From Sphingobacteriales bacterium (GTDB lineage Bacteria > Bacteroidota > Bacteroidia > Chitinophagales > Chitinophagaceae), in the NCBI GenBank assembly GCA_003963365.1, contig RXJG01000005.1:508811-572810 (forward strand): a stretch of 64,000 bases of DNA, in the 5' to 3' direction. This document shows, in pieces, positions 40,672 to 49,960 of this stretch; position 1 is the stretch's first letter; each line of letters opens with the position of its first letter. The notes beneath the pieces are model-generated. The model made no database searches, was not told the DNA's origin, and saw nothing but the letters and a program-made list of their open reading frames with translations. A program made the position numbers and the translations under genes.

Positions 40672-42702
40672 ATGAATTTCGACCGTAAAGATTTGTCTGA
40701 CGAAAAGCTTATCCATTTCTACAAAAGTATTTTGCTGCCAAGGATGATTGAGGAAAAGATGCTGGTATTGCTGCGGCAGGGAAAAATTTCCAAATGGTTT
40801 AGCGGAATAGGACAGGAAGCCATTGCTGTTGGTGCCACCCTGGCATTGGATGAAGATGAATGGGTGATGCCATTGCATCGTAACCTTGGTGTGTTCACTA
40901 CCCGCAATATGCCGTTGAATAAATTGTTTAAACAATGGCAGGGAAGTAAAGATGGTTATAGTAAGGGAAGAGAAAGAAGTTTTCACTTTGGTACCAAAGA
41001 ACATCATATCTGCGGAATGATTTCTCACCTTGGCCCGCAGCTGGCGATTGCAGATGGTGTGGCATTAGCACATAAACTTCGCAAAGAAAATAAAATAGCG
41101 GTTGCTTTTACCGGTGATGGGGGAACGAGTGAGGGTGATTTTCATGAAGCATTGAATGTGGCGGCTGTTTGGGATTTACCAGTGATCTTTATTATTGAGA
41201 ACAATGGTTACGGATTAAGCACACCGGTGAATGAACAATATCGCTGCGATAGTTTGGTTGACAAAGCAAGAGGATATGGAATGGAAGGAGTGAAAATTGA
41301 TGGAAATAATTTGCTTACTGTGTATGATACCATCAAAGGAGTAAGGAAATATTGTATTGAACATCAAAAGCCATTTTTAATTGAGTGCATGACTTTCCGT
41401 ATGCGGGGACATGAAGAAGCCAGTGGAACCAAGTATGTCCCAAAATATTTGTTTGAGTTGTGGGAAGAGAAAGATCCGGTAAAAAAATATGAAGAATATT
41501 TAACCTCAATTGAATTATTAAGTGAAGAAAAGATTGAAATCATTAAGTCAGAAATAAAAGAGCATATTGAATCAGAATTAAAAATTGGTTTTGATTCGCC
41601 GGTGTTAATTCCGAATACAGAAGAAGAGGTAAATGATTTGTTTGCGGAGAAAGCAGTTGACTTTGATGTGAAGGTGATTGATAATTCATTGCCGTCAATG
41701 GTCAATGGTCAATGGTCAATAAATTCACAATTCACGACTCACGACGCTCGTCTCATCGATGCAATTAAAGAAGGTCTTCATCAATCCATGCAAAAACATT
41801 CCAACCTTATTTTAATGGGACAGGATATTGCAGAATATGGCGGCGCCTTTAAAATAACCGAAGGTTTTGTAAATGATTTTGGTAAAGAAAGAGTTCGTAA
41901 TACTCCTCTTTGTGAAAGTGCTATTGTTGGAGCTGCATTGGGGTTAAGTCTGCAAGGTTATAAGAGCATGATGGAAATGCAATTTGCTGATTTTGTAAGT
42001 GTAGGGTTTAATCAAATTGTAAATAATCTTGCTAAGATTCATTACCGCTGGGGACAAAATGCTGATGTGGTGATTCGTATGCCGAGTGGTGGGGGTGTAG
42101 GTGCAGGTCCATTCCATAGCCAGAGTAATGAAGCATGGTTTACTAAAGTTCCCGGATTAAAGATTGTTTATCCAAGTACACCAATAGATGCGAAAGGATT
42201 AATGATCGCAGCTATCAATGACCCCAACCCGGTAATGTATTTTGAACACAAAGCTTTATACCGCAGCATCAGCGGACAGGTGCCGGATGAATATTATGAA
42301 ATAGAAATTGGTAAGGCAAAGCTGGTGGAAGAAGGAGAAGATATTTCCATCATTACTTACGGAAGCGGAGTGCATTGGGCCACCGGGTATGCCATGAAGC
42401 ATGAAGATATTTCTTTTGACATACTGGATTTAAGAACGCTGGCACCATTGGATTATGATGCTATCCGTTCTTCTGTTGAAAGAACGGGTAAAGTATTGAT
42501 ACTGCATGAAGACACATTGATTGGTGGTATTGGTGGAGAAATTGCTGCCTGGATAGGTGAACATTGCTTTGAACATTTGGATGCGCCGGTGATGCGTTGC
42601 GCTTCATTGGATACACCCATTCCATTCAGTATTGAATTAGAGAAAAACTTTATGGCCAATGCAAGACTGGATGAGTATGTGAAGAAGCTGATGAATTATT
42701 AA
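40672..42702 (+). CDS. Fused E1 alpha/beta of branched-chain 2-oxoacid dehydrogenase
   Basis: A 676-residue thiamine-diphosphate enzyme carrying both E1 subunits in one chain; it decarboxylates branched-chain 2-oxoacids (or a related acid) and passes the acyl group to E2. The alpha half (1-340) has the ThDP motif GDGGTSEGDFHEA...IENNGYG (near 160-185). The beta half (from about 362) begins DARLIDAIKEGLHQSM and has MGQDIAEYGGAFKITEGF and RMPSGGGVGAGPFHSQ. The ATG at 40672 is preferred; upstream codons are not conserved. The alpha/beta linker is encoded by a 63-base period-7 tract (41694-41756), read in frame as Ser-Met-Val-Asn-Gly-Gln-Trp and so on. Confidence 0.95.
   Translation: MNFDRKDLSDEKLIHFYKSILLPRMIEEKMLVLLRQGKISKWFSGIGQEAIAVGATLALDEDEWVMPLHRNLGVFTTRNMPLNKLFKQWQGSKDGYSKGRERSFHFGTKEHHICGMISHLGPQLAIADGVALAHKLRKENKIAVAFTGDGGTSEGDFHEALNVAAVWDLPVIFIIENNGYGLSTPVNEQYRCDSLVDKARGYGMEGVKIDGNNLLTVYDTIKGVRKYCIEHQKPFLIECMTFRMRGHEEASGTKYVPKYLFELWEEKDPVKKYEEYLTSIELLSEEKIEIIKSEIKEHIESELKIGFDSPVLIPNTEEEVNDLFAEKAVDFDVKVIDNSLPSMVNGQWSINSQFTTHDARLIDAIKEGLHQSMQKHSNLILMGQDIAEYGGAFKITEGFVNDFGKERVRNTPLCESAIVGAALGLSLQGYKSMMEMQFADFVSVGFNQIVNNLAKIHYRWGQNADVVIRMPSGGGVGAGPFHSQSNEAWFTKVPGLKIVYPSTPIDAKGLMIAAINDPNPVMYFEHKALYRSISGQVPDEYYEIEIGKAKLVEEGEDISIITYGSGVHWATGYAMKHEDISFDILDLRTLAPLDYDAIRSSVERTGKVLILHEDTLIGGIGGEIAAWIGEHCFEHLDAPVMRCASLDTPIPFSIELEKNFMANARLDEYVKKLMNY
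41694..41756. repeat. In-frame period-7 tract in the E1 linker
   Basis: Nine consecutive 7-base units, 63 bases in all: GTCAATG three times (41694, 41701, 41708), GTCAATA, AATTCAC twice (41722, 41729), GACTCAC, then two diverged units to 41756. It lies exactly between the alpha and beta domains and encodes 21 codons without a stop. Confidence 0.85.
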
Positions 42703-43082
42703 TGATTCATTTTCTTTCTTCGCCAATCTCTCACATTCAGCCAAACACTCATCATCAAACTCACGGCAAACACAACAACTGTTGTTGTTTCTACCAACGA
42801 AATATTAAGATTAGCTCCTGTAAGTTTTAATATCAGAAAGTGAATATAAGACCCTGTCTGGTCGTGGTAACCCAACTGTTCTCTTACCTGCCAGTGCCAT
42901 TCAGTACAATAACAAAACCCAATGCCTTTCCAAATTCCTACCACAAACCAGGAGAAAGCAGTCAGAAGTAATGTAATTAAGTTAAGCTTTCTTGTTTTAG
43001 GAAATATCCAGCCCGCTACATTGAACAATGTAAATACCGTATGAAAAATAAAAAAGAAGATATTTAGAAATTCAAAAATCAA
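42699..43082 (-). CDS. DUF2784 membrane protein
   Basis: A 127-residue membrane protein with three or four spans (about 3-25, 35-55, 98-118). Family marks: IFHTVFTLFNVAGWIFPKTRKLNLITLLLTAFSWFVVGIWKGIGFCYCTEWHWQVREQLG with the conserved Cys/His/Trp pattern. No function is established for DUF2784. It overlaps the E1 stop by four bases (convergent). Its start codon and first codons (ATG ATT TTT GAA) fall in a period-7 tract (43068-43102), so the annotated N-terminus may be partly repeat-derived. Confidence 0.85.
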   Translation of the reverse strand: MIFEFLNIFFFIFHTVFTLFNVAGWIFPKTRKLNLITLLLTAFSWFVVGIWKGIGFCYCTEWHWQVREQLGYHDQTGSYIHFLILKLTGANLNISLVETTTVVVFAVSLMMSVWLNVRDWRRKKMNH

Positions 43083-43102
43083 AATTAAAAAGTCAAAAAT
43101 TT
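43068..43102. repeat. Period-7 tract at the start of DUF2784 gene
   Basis: Five units at 43068, 43075, 43082, 43089 and 43096 (AAATTCA, AAAATCA, AAATTAA, AAAGTCA, AAAATTT). It bridges the 18 bases between the DUF2784 gene and the D-aminoacylase gene and overlaps the ends of both. Confidence 0.7.
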
Positions 43103-44660
43103 ATTTTCTTCTTAATGCCATGCCATTTCTTGCTCCGGTGTGTACAGCATTATCAACTGTAACCACACCATTCACCAGCACATATTTAAAACCAGTTGAA
43201 TATTGGTGCGGCTTTTCATAAACTGATTTATCCGTAACAGTTGCTTCATCAAATACCACAATATCAGCCGCCATTCCTTCTTTCAATAACCCACGGTCTT
43301 TCAGTTGAAATTTTTGTGCAGGTAAAGATGTCATTCGTCTTACTGCTTCTTCCAGCGACAATACTTTTTCTTCTCTTACATATTTACCCAATATTCGTGC
43401 ATTGGTACCATAACCACGGGGATGCGGCATCCCGGTTCCAAATACCCTTATGCTGGCATCACTGGCAAACATGTTGAATGGATATTTCATAATGTACTGA
43501 ACATCTTTTTCACTCATACCATGAAACACCATTCCGGCTCCACCATTAATCATCATTTCAATCACTGTTTCTGCTTCTGATTTTGCAGTATGTTTTCTGC
43601 CTTTAATCAAATTCACCTGTTCAATACTTTTACCATTCAGCGTTGAATCAAATTTGTAACTCGCTACTACCGGGTAACTAAAATGTTTGAGTTTTCTTTT
43701 TTTCAAATTGTTGATCATGTAATCAATCACATAGTTTTTTATTTCTGCCCTGTTCAGTCTTGCTACGATGGAATCTTGCCCATCTGCCAGCACATCATCC
43801 GGTAACAAGGTACTTAATGAAGTGCTGCTGGCGGTATATGGATACTGGTCAATGGTTACATCTAATCCGTCTTTTCTTGCCTGCTCAATCATAGCAACAG
43901 TTTCAGTACTTCTTCCCCAATTATTTTGTCCGCTGCATTTGAAGTGAGAAATTTCAACCGGCATATTGTTCACCCTGCCAATATATAACGCTTCATTAAT
44001 GGCATTAACGATATCATCCCCTTCATTGCGCATATGACTTGTATATACACCATTATATTTTGCTGCAACAGCTGCCAGGCGAACTACTTCACTGGTTTTA
44101 GAATAAGTACCGGGAATATAGATAAGCCCTGTTGATAAGCCAACGGCTCCGCCTTTCATTGCCTCTTCTACGATCTTTTCCATTTTTTGTAATTCTTCTT
44201 CGCTGGGGTCCCGCATAACAGTACCCATTACTGCTTTGCGTACATCATTGTGACCCACTAATGCTGCTACATTGATGGAGAGTTTAACACTATCAATAAA
44301 ATTCAGGTATTTACCAATATCCGGTTTGGATAAACCACAGTTACCGGTAATAACTGTAGTAACACCGTCATAAATAAAATTATCAGCTGTTGGATTTTTT
44401 ACTTCATCGTCTTCAATATGAGTATGCACATCAATAAAACCCGGAGCAACTATCAACCCTTTTGCATCAATTATTTTAGCAGCTTCTTCGTTGATATGTT
44501 TTTGAATAAGGGCAATCTTCCCATCTTTAACAGCAATATCAGCGTAATACCAGCTGTTACCGCTGCCGTCCAATACTTTCCCATTGCGGATTATAACATC
44601 GTATTTTGTTTGGGCTGAAGTACTGACGGAAAGAAGCAGAAGAATGATTATATATTTCAT
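43101..44660 (-). CDS. N-acyl-D-amino-acid deacylase (D-aminoacylase family)
   Basis: A 519-residue exported amidohydrolase (signal MKYIIILLLLSVSTSAQ). The metal-dependent TIM barrel shows GFIDVHTHIEDD (HxH ligands near 75), TVITGNCGLS, GLSTGLIYIPGTYS, YTSHMRNEGDDI (a metal-binding His region) and ASDASIRVFGTGMPHPR (an Asp ligand region). Such enzymes remove N-acyl groups from D-amino acids or related N-acyl compounds, or act on dihydropyrimidine-like substrates. Location with a penicillin-acylase homologue, cupin and DUF885 protein suggests peptide or amide degradation in the periplasm. Confidence 0.9.
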   Translation of the reverse strand: MKYIIILLLLSVSTSAQTKYDVIIRNGKVLDGSGNSWYYADIAVKDGKIALIQKHINEEAAKIIDAKGLIVAPGFIDVHTHIEDDEVKNPTADNFIYDGVTTVITGNCGLSKPDIGKYLNFIDSVKLSINVAALVGHNDVRKAVMGTVMRDPSEEELQKMEKIVEEAMKGGAVGLSTGLIYIPGTYSKTSEVVRLAAVAAKYNGVYTSHMRNEGDDIVNAINEALYIGRVNNMPVEISHFKCSGQNNWGRSTETVAMIEQARKDGLDVTIDQYPYTASSTSLSTLLPDDVLADGQDSIVARLNRAEIKNYVIDYMINNLKKRKLKHFSYPVVASYKFDSTLNGKSIEQVNLIKGRKHTAKSEAETVIEMMINGGAGMVFHGMSEKDVQYIMKYPFNMFASDASIRVFGTGMPHPRGYGTNARILGKYVREEKVLSLEEAVRRMTSLPAQKFQLKDRGLLKEGMAADIVVFDEATVTDKSVYEKPHQYSTGFKYVLVNGVVTVDNAVHTGARNGMALRRK

Positions 44661-44689
44661 CCTTAAATATCCTGAAAAAAGAGGAAATA

Positions 44690-45052
44690 TCAGGCAGTTG
44701 TTTTTATTTCTACACTTAATACATGCAAATCGGTATCACCAACATTTTTTAATGAATGCGGAGTTAATGCTCCTGTCCAGAGTGCTGTACCGGATGAAAA
44801 ATTTAAACCTAATGCTTTTGAATCCACCATAACATTTCTGGCAGCATCATAACGGATAAAATTACTCCAGCTTAAAATGTATAAAGAAGCAGGATACTGA
44901 TGCGTATGTAAATTAGTTTCTTCACCCGGTTTAATATTGGTATCCAGCACACGTACCCATTCATTTTCAAATAATAATTTATGATGCTGTGGTGCGGCAA
45001 TCAGCGCATCTAACTCAGCCGGCCAGGCCTTGTTTTTGTTTTCTTCACTCAT
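44690..45052 (-). CDS. Cupin-type small protein
   Basis: A 120-residue cytosolic protein of cupin-like beta-barrel type: VRVLDTNIKPGEETNLHTHQYPASLYILS contains a plausible metal-binding HTH pair (LHTH), and TGALTPHSLKNVGDTDLHVLSVEI a second His. No enzyme is identifiable. It is preceded after one base by a 28-residue ORF and followed after 29 bases by the D-aminoacylase gene on the same strand. Possibly a small regulator or isomerase of the pathway. Confidence 0.8.
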   Translation of the reverse strand: MSEENKNKAWPAELDALIAAPQHHKLLFENEWVRVLDTNIKPGEETNLHTHQYPASLYILSWSNFIRYDAARNVMVDSKALGLNFSSGTALWTGALTPHSLKNVGDTDLHVLSVEIKTTA

Positions 45053-45053
45053 A

Positions 45054-45140
45054 TTACCTTTTTAAATAGTTGTAAAGAAAAGCACAGCCAAAACCAACAA
45101 TGAGATAAATGATGAAACGGATTACTCTTTGTTTGGTCAT
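45054..45140 (-). CDS. 28-residue membrane peptide
   Basis: An ORF of 28 codons (ATG at 45140, TAA at 45056-45054) encodes a charged head (MTKQRVIRF), one hydrophobic span (IIYLIVGFGCAFLYNYL) and a Lys-Arg end. It ends one base before the cupin start and lies 49 bases after the penicillin-acylase start side, in the same direction. The layout (basic, single-span, basic) is typical of small bacterial membrane peptides. No homologue is known to me. Confidence 0.45.
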   Translation of the reverse strand: MTKQRVIRFIIYLIVGFGCAFLYNYLKR

Positions 45141-45189
45141 GGAGAAATATTTTAATACTTGCAACTGAATATAATACCGTCATCTTTAT

Positions 45190-47376
45190 TTACTCACCGG
45201 GATGATAACTTCTTTCCACATGCTGCATCACCTCTTCTTTATAAAATAATACTTCTTTAAACTGTCCTTTGCTGTACATCAATCCCTGGTCAAAGAAATG
45301 TGGTGAATTTTCATTGCCACTTTCACCGCCGGCCAATAATGATTTTGCTTTTATTCTTTTTCCAAACTCAACAGCACAAATAAAACTGTTGCCATTTACA
45401 CCATATCTTTTTTGGGTGCCGGGATAAGTACGACTGTTATAGGATGGCAGCATGCCCCAGGTAGAAGAAACAAAACCATCGGGTATACTTGGTTTGTTGT
45501 CGTCAAACTTGTTTTCAATAGTTGAAGAAATTCTTTGAAAGCGGTTGATCTCACCCCATGGTAATTGCCAGCGGTCAAATTTATTTTGCAGCTCATTGAT
45601 GACAACAAATAATGGTTGTAATAACACATCTGCTTTTGCATTGGCAGCAAAATATTTTGCTTTATCCACCACATCCGCTTCCTCATCATCTACAATTTTT
45701 GTTTTAAAAATCAACGGTAATATTTTCTGACCCCACTCTACAGCCAGGGTAGTGGCAATAGAGTTTTCCCCGCAACGGTAATCCCAGTTTTTTAAAACGC
45801 TTATTGGGCCAATCAGTAAAGCATACAATGAATCATTGTAAGAAACAGTTGTTTCAAATGATTTTATTAATGCCGGCACTAATACTTCAAAGGCAGCTAA
45901 TCTTTTATCATATCCGGCTTTTATTACTTTATCAATGGTATATTTATTTTCCTCACTCAATACTCTTACGGCATTTATGCCCCTGAAATTTTCACCGTCA
46001 GGCGCCATATATACCGGGTAGTTTTCTTTTTTGGGGCTATTGGCTCCGGCAACAGTGAAAGGGGTGGAATTACAATTTTGCAACCAGCCGTTTACAGGAT
46101 TAATAACATGTACTGTTTCATCAATTGTATGCAGCCCTTTCCATTCGGTAGCAGTAACAGAACCATCCACAGGTTTTGTCCAGTCATACTTCGTATCTCT
46201 AACCGGGATACGGTTACCATGCCAGTAAGCAATATTTCCATCCGCATCTGCATACACGGTGTTGTTAGAAATGTTTCCTTTTAAATCAAGTGTCTTTTTA
46301 AAATCAGCCAGGCCTTTGGCTTTTGTTCGCTGCCAGCATTGAATAACACCATTCATTATACGGTTATCCGCTCTAAGGCTGAGCACCTGTCCATTTCTGT
46401 TAGCCATAATGGGGCCATGATGTGTAAAGAGTGCATTGATAATTTTGGTTTGCACTCCGGTTGGTGATTGATAGCGGATAACAATCTTTTTTTCTGTTAC
46501 CGGTTTTTGCTTTCCATCATATTCATAAACCCATCCGTTATCTTTCCTTAAAATTTTTTCGATATAAGTATCGGCTGCATCCACATAACAGGAGGTGTGC
46601 ATCCAGCCGCAATGTTCATTAAAGCCCTGGTAAATAAAAAACTGTCCCCAGGTAACAGCACCATAGGCATTTAAACCTTCTTCACTTACCATATGTACTT
46701 CGGGGCGGAAATAAAAAGTAACATGCGGGTTGATGTAAAGAATGGCATTGCCCGATTCAGTAATTTTTGGTGAAAAAGCAAAGCCGTTAGAGCCTGTTAC
46801 AATCTCTTCTGCTACGGGAGTTTTTGTAATGGCAACGGGTGGTTGACCGGAGTAAAAATTTTGAAGTTCTGCTGTGGTGATATCTGTGGTATTAATAGCG
46901 CCTATGCTTCCGTCTGTCCAGAGGAATGGGTACCAGGGCTGGAAACGGGTTAATAATGCTGACCTGGTATTTTGGTTTTTATAGAGATAATAATTGATAC
47001 CGTCAGCAAAAGCATTACATAGTTTTTTTAACCAGGCAGGAGAATTGTTATAATCCCTTACGGCATCAGCAGAATCAATAATCATCCGTATCAGTAAATC
47101 ATCATACAATGAGCCTTCTCCTTTTACTTCTGCCATTCGGCCCAGCTTTTCAATATAGTTCATCTCCACTCTTTTAAAATCATCTTCGCATTGTGCATAC
47201 AATAATCCAAACACAGCATCTGCATCTGTTTTTCCATAGATATGCGGTATGCCCCAGTTATCACGCATGATGCTTACATTTTTAGCCTGCTTTTCCCAGC
47301 GGGAGATTTCTTTTGATGAAAAGGGCTGCGCCAAAAGATGAACGGGTAAGAATAGTAAAATAAAAAACTTATTCAT
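45190..47376 (-). CDS. Penicillin acylase family (Ntn-hydrolase) protein
   Basis: A 728-residue exported Ntn-hydrolase (signal MNKFFILLFLPVHLLAQ) of the penicillin/aculeacin acylase group. The alpha segment (NVSIMRDNWGIPHIYGKTDADAVFGLLYAQCEDDFKRVE) precedes the likely cleavage site VTGSNGFAF, where Ser after the Gly would become the N-terminal nucleophile of the beta chain (near 191). NNTVYADADGNIAYWHGNRIPVR and WGQFFIYQGFNEHCGWMHTS are further family marks. It removes acyl side chains from amides or acyl-homoserine lactones; the substrate is unknown. Its neighbours (aminoacylase, DUF885 protein) fit acyl-amide turnover. Confidence 0.93.
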   Translation of the reverse strand: MNKFFILLFLPVHLLAQPFSSKEISRWEKQAKNVSIMRDNWGIPHIYGKTDADAVFGLLYAQCEDDFKRVEMNYIEKLGRMAEVKGEGSLYDDLLIRMIIDSADAVRDYNNSPAWLKKLCNAFADGINYYLYKNQNTRSALLTRFQPWYPFLWTDGSIGAINTTDITTAELQNFYSGQPPVAITKTPVAEEIVTGSNGFAFSPKITESGNAILYINPHVTFYFRPEVHMVSEEGLNAYGAVTWGQFFIYQGFNEHCGWMHTSCYVDAADTYIEKILRKDNGWVYEYDGKQKPVTEKKIVIRYQSPTGVQTKIINALFTHHGPIMANRNGQVLSLRADNRIMNGVIQCWQRTKAKGLADFKKTLDLKGNISNNTVYADADGNIAYWHGNRIPVRDTKYDWTKPVDGSVTATEWKGLHTIDETVHVINPVNGWLQNCNSTPFTVAGANSPKKENYPVYMAPDGENFRGINAVRVLSEENKYTIDKVIKAGYDKRLAAFEVLVPALIKSFETTVSYNDSLYALLIGPISVLKNWDYRCGENSIATTLAVEWGQKILPLIFKTKIVDDEEADVVDKAKYFAANAKADVLLQPLFVVINELQNKFDRWQLPWGEINRFQRISSTIENKFDDNKPSIPDGFVSSTWGMLPSYNSRTYPGTQKRYGVNGNSFICAVEFGKRIKAKSLLAGGESGNENSPHFFDQGLMYSKGQFKEVLFYKEEVMQHVERSYHPGE

Positions 47377-47440
47377 AGAACTAAATTAATTGAAGTTGAG
47401 GTATAACCCGGAGCGATTGTATTAGCCAGTTTTAATTTAT

Positions 47441-48307
47441 TCATTCATTTTTTAAATGATATTCATTTTTTAAAAAATCAATCAATCTTGCTGCCTGCTC
47501 TTTAGCCATTGTTGAACGCTGAGTCATTAAATTGAGCAATCCATAATAATACTGGTATTGCATCAGTACCGAATTAATGGCGGCAGCATCTTTAGTAACA
47601 AAAGGAGGATTGTCCTTTTGGGCACCTGTTCCTTTCACAATTGAAAAAAAGACAAAAGCATCAAACAATTTATCATTTGCCCTTATTACATCACTTAATC
47701 TCAATTGCTGCAGTCCCGACCAGTAATCAAATTTTTTTGTCCATTGATAATAGGAAGCAATACTGTCGCCAATTGATTGTTTCCCGATAAGCCTTAGTGC
47801 ACCATTGCTTTTCATTTGTTCATATGCTTTTGTATTGGGAGAAACGACACTGGAGCCAAGTGTAAGTTGCCTGGCCAGCAAATATATATTACCACTATTA
47901 ACAGTGTTACTTCTGAATGAAGTGATGATGGTATCAATAGTGGCGCAATGATAATGGTTAAAAGCGATGGAAGAGTCATACATGGCGAGATCACTGTTCA
48001 GATCATTGATCATAGATTGAATATATTCATGAACATGTTTTTTATCGGAGATCTTTTCCCTGAGATTCTCTGCAAAGAAACCAAGCGTTATTGCGAGGAA
48101 CAGCATGAAAAACTCAAAGAAATAATGTTTCCATCCATGACCGGGTGCTTTGTGAAGGTCGTGTGCATGTGTTTCCATTGCTGTAGTTTGTGGTTTTTCG
48201 TTTATGATTTCTGGTTGTTCCGCTTCAGGCATAGTTTCGGCTGATGAAGTGTTTTCAACTTCATTTTGCAAACTGCCATCTGCCAACTGTAAACTTTCTT
48301 CTTCCAT
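47441..48307 (-). CDS. Single-span membrane protein, tandem paralogue 1
   Basis: A 288-residue protein: a disordered acidic N-terminal tail (about 1-57, rich in Glu, Gln, Ser, Thr), then WKHYFFEFFMLFLAITLGFFAEN (single span, about 59-80), a helical REKISDKKHVHEYIQSMINDLNSDLAMYDSSIAF and a mostly helical C-terminal domain. No enzymatic motif; I do not recognise a named function, although the 'FFAENxRE' layout recalls single-span DUF6090-like Bacteroidota proteins. The tail is encoded by period-7 repeat DNA. Its N-terminal DNA is over 90 percent identical by eye to that of paralogue 2, but the C-terminal halves differ clearly. Confidence 0.75.
   Translation of the reverse strand: MEEESLQLADGSLQNEVENTSSAETMPEAEQPEIINEKPQTTAMETHAHDLHKAPGHGWKHYFFEFFMLFLAITLGFFAENLREKISDKKHVHEYIQSMINDLNSDLAMYDSSIAFNHYHCATIDTIITSFRSNTVNSGNIYLLARQLTLGSSVVSPNTKAYEQMKSNGALRLIGKQSIGDSIASYYQWTKKFDYWSGLQQLRLSDVIRANDKLFDAFVFFSIVKGTGAQKDNPPFVTKDAAAINSVLMQYQYYYGLLNLMTQRSTMAKEQAARLIDFLKNEYHLKNE
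48187..48221. repeat. Period-7 tract in paralogue 1 tail (inner)
   Basis: Units start at 48187, 48194, 48201, 48208 and 48215, nearly all beginning TTT (TTTGTGG, TTTATGA, TTTCTGG). In frame within the coding sequence. Confidence 0.6.
48264..48304. repeat. Period-7 tract in paralogue 1 tail (outer)
   Basis: Units at 48264, 48271, 48278, 48285 and 48292 (AACTGCC, ATCTGCC, AACTGTA and so on) encode the SLQLADGSLQN part of the tail on the minus strand. Confidence 0.65.
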
Positions 48308-48310
48308 GAT

Positions 48311-49924
48311 TTATTTTTTAAAACAAGCTTTTACTTCGCTGTCATCACCGGTAAGCTGCCAGTTGATCAATGAAATGGGGATAGGACTTGCTCCGTAAAA
48401 TTTATCAAAAAAATTATACAGCTTAAAATCTTTTCCCTCTTTTCTTCCCATATTCATCATAATGCGTTCAATAAAATATTTGCCGGTTACATAACAAGTA
48501 CCATAACCCGGTTGACGTAAATACAAATGCTGTTCAAATCCTGTCAGGCTTTCATCACCCGTCCAGCCTTTGGGTGTCCACTCCACCTGGAATTTTCTGG
48601 CCTGTTCATAATTGATCATATTAGCCTGCGCATAGAGTGAGGCCAAACCTCTTGCACAACGCTGGGCCAGCATTATCCAAACCAATTCTCTTGCCCGTGG
48701 ATTATCATCCCATAACCCCGCATGCATAAATGTTTCTTCCATGCTTGTGGCTAATCCTTCACTGCGCTGCATCCATATATTATAAGGCAGCGGATCATGA
48801 CGTAATAAACCTGAATGAGGTTCTTCCGTAAACCTTGCAATTTCAAACCAATGTGTAGAATGGGAGTATAAAACGCCGGGTGCTTTATGCATCACATTGG
48901 CAAAAAAGTTTCTCTTGTCTTCCGGAACAAAACTGCCAAGATGTTTCCGCAGTGCCGGTTCCATATAATTTTTTACGGGAAGAATTTCTTTTTCTTTTAA
49001 AAAGTTCATCAGCTTTTTAATATGGGCATCTGCTCCTTCATTGTATTCCTGTTCGGTTGCATAAGCTTTTAATTCAGGAAGGTTGCGATTGTGTTCTCTT
49101 TCTAATTGCAAAGAAGCATAAGCACGGGTAAGTTCACGATTGAGTAAAGTAACTTCATCTTCCCAGCTAAAAGGAACCATTAATACATTGCGTAAGTTCC
49201 AGCTATAATTTTCTTTTCCAATGCCGGATGAACCATTTTTAGAAGGCAGTTTCTTTTGTAACCAGTCAATAAATTTTATAGCTGCATTTTTTGCATTGGC
49301 GATTGCCAGTTTTAAAGCATTACTGTTAGTAGTTGTTTTACTGGTTAAATCATCCAGTAAGATAAGTTGTCCTTTTATGTCTTCTATACCTGCACTCCAC
49401 AGATCACGGGCATTACCGGTGAGATTAATCTTTGCCTGTTCATATAAAGGAGGAATCACATTTAATTGAGTGGTTAACCTTTTATCATCCTCTGCTGAGA
49501 GCGGGAAAGAATAATTCCAGATATCAATCATGGCAAAACTGGTGGGCCCTTCATGGGCGGGCACATCACTTTGCTCACCAAAGATGATAGCATAGAATGA
49601 CGGATCACGAACCCATGGTTTTAAAATGCGGCAGTTAAAATCAAGTGCATTCATTTCACTCAGCAGTAATACATAATCTACTTTTTGTTCCAATGGCCAT
49701 GCTGCCGTATCAATCTTTGCATGTTTGTTTTTGATTTGTGTTAATGATTGCTGAATCTTATTTATCGTTTGAGAACGATAATCAGGAACACCATTGGGTA
49801 AAGAGGTTCTTTCTAATTTTCGTAATTCTTTGGTGAGTTGTAATAGCGATTCGTATGTTTTTGTTTGTGCCTTGACACTATAAAAGAATGAAAAAACAAA
49901 AACGATAAATAATATTTTTTTCAT
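48311..49924 (-). CDS. DUF885 family secreted protein
   Basis: A 537-residue protein from ATG 49924 (an ATG six bases upstream is equally possible). The signal peptide is MKKILFIVFVFSFFYSVKAQ. The all-helical DUF885 body includes KVDYVLLLSEMNALDFNCRILKPW, a central AYASLQLEREHNRNLPELKAYA and the C-terminal GLATSMEETFMHAGLW (EExxxHAG), YAQANMINYEQARKFQV and GTCYVTGKYFIERIMM. DUF885 proteins are annotated as putative carboxypeptidases; the Glu/His pair here would fit a metal-dependent site, but function is not established. It interrupts the run of three paralogous membrane proteins. Confidence 0.88.
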   Translation of the reverse strand: MKKILFIVFVFSFFYSVKAQTKTYESLLQLTKELRKLERTSLPNGVPDYRSQTINKIQQSLTQIKNKHAKIDTAAWPLEQKVDYVLLLSEMNALDFNCRILKPWVRDPSFYAIIFGEQSDVPAHEGPTSFAMIDIWNYSFPLSAEDDKRLTTQLNVIPPLYEQAKINLTGNARDLWSAGIEDIKGQLILLDDLTSKTTTNSNALKLAIANAKNAAIKFIDWLQKKLPSKNGSSGIGKENYSWNLRNVLMVPFSWEDEVTLLNRELTRAYASLQLEREHNRNLPELKAYATEQEYNEGADAHIKKLMNFLKEKEILPVKNYMEPALRKHLGSFVPEDKRNFFANVMHKAPGVLYSHSTHWFEIARFTEEPHSGLLRHDPLPYNIWMQRSEGLATSMEETFMHAGLWDDNPRARELVWIMLAQRCARGLASLYAQANMINYEQARKFQVEWTPKGWTGDESLTGFEQHLYLRQPGYGTCYVTGKYFIERIMMNMGRKEGKDFKLYNFFDKFYGASPIPISLINWQLTGDDSEVKACFKK

Positions 49925-49960
49925 GACCATTGATTTTTTCTAACTGATGACCTTTTTACT

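Noticed and set aside
40672-42702. Two separate E1 genes separated by an intergenic repeat
   Set aside because: The frame is open through the 63-base tract with no stop codon, and no start signal precedes the beta part, so a single fused gene is the simpler reading.
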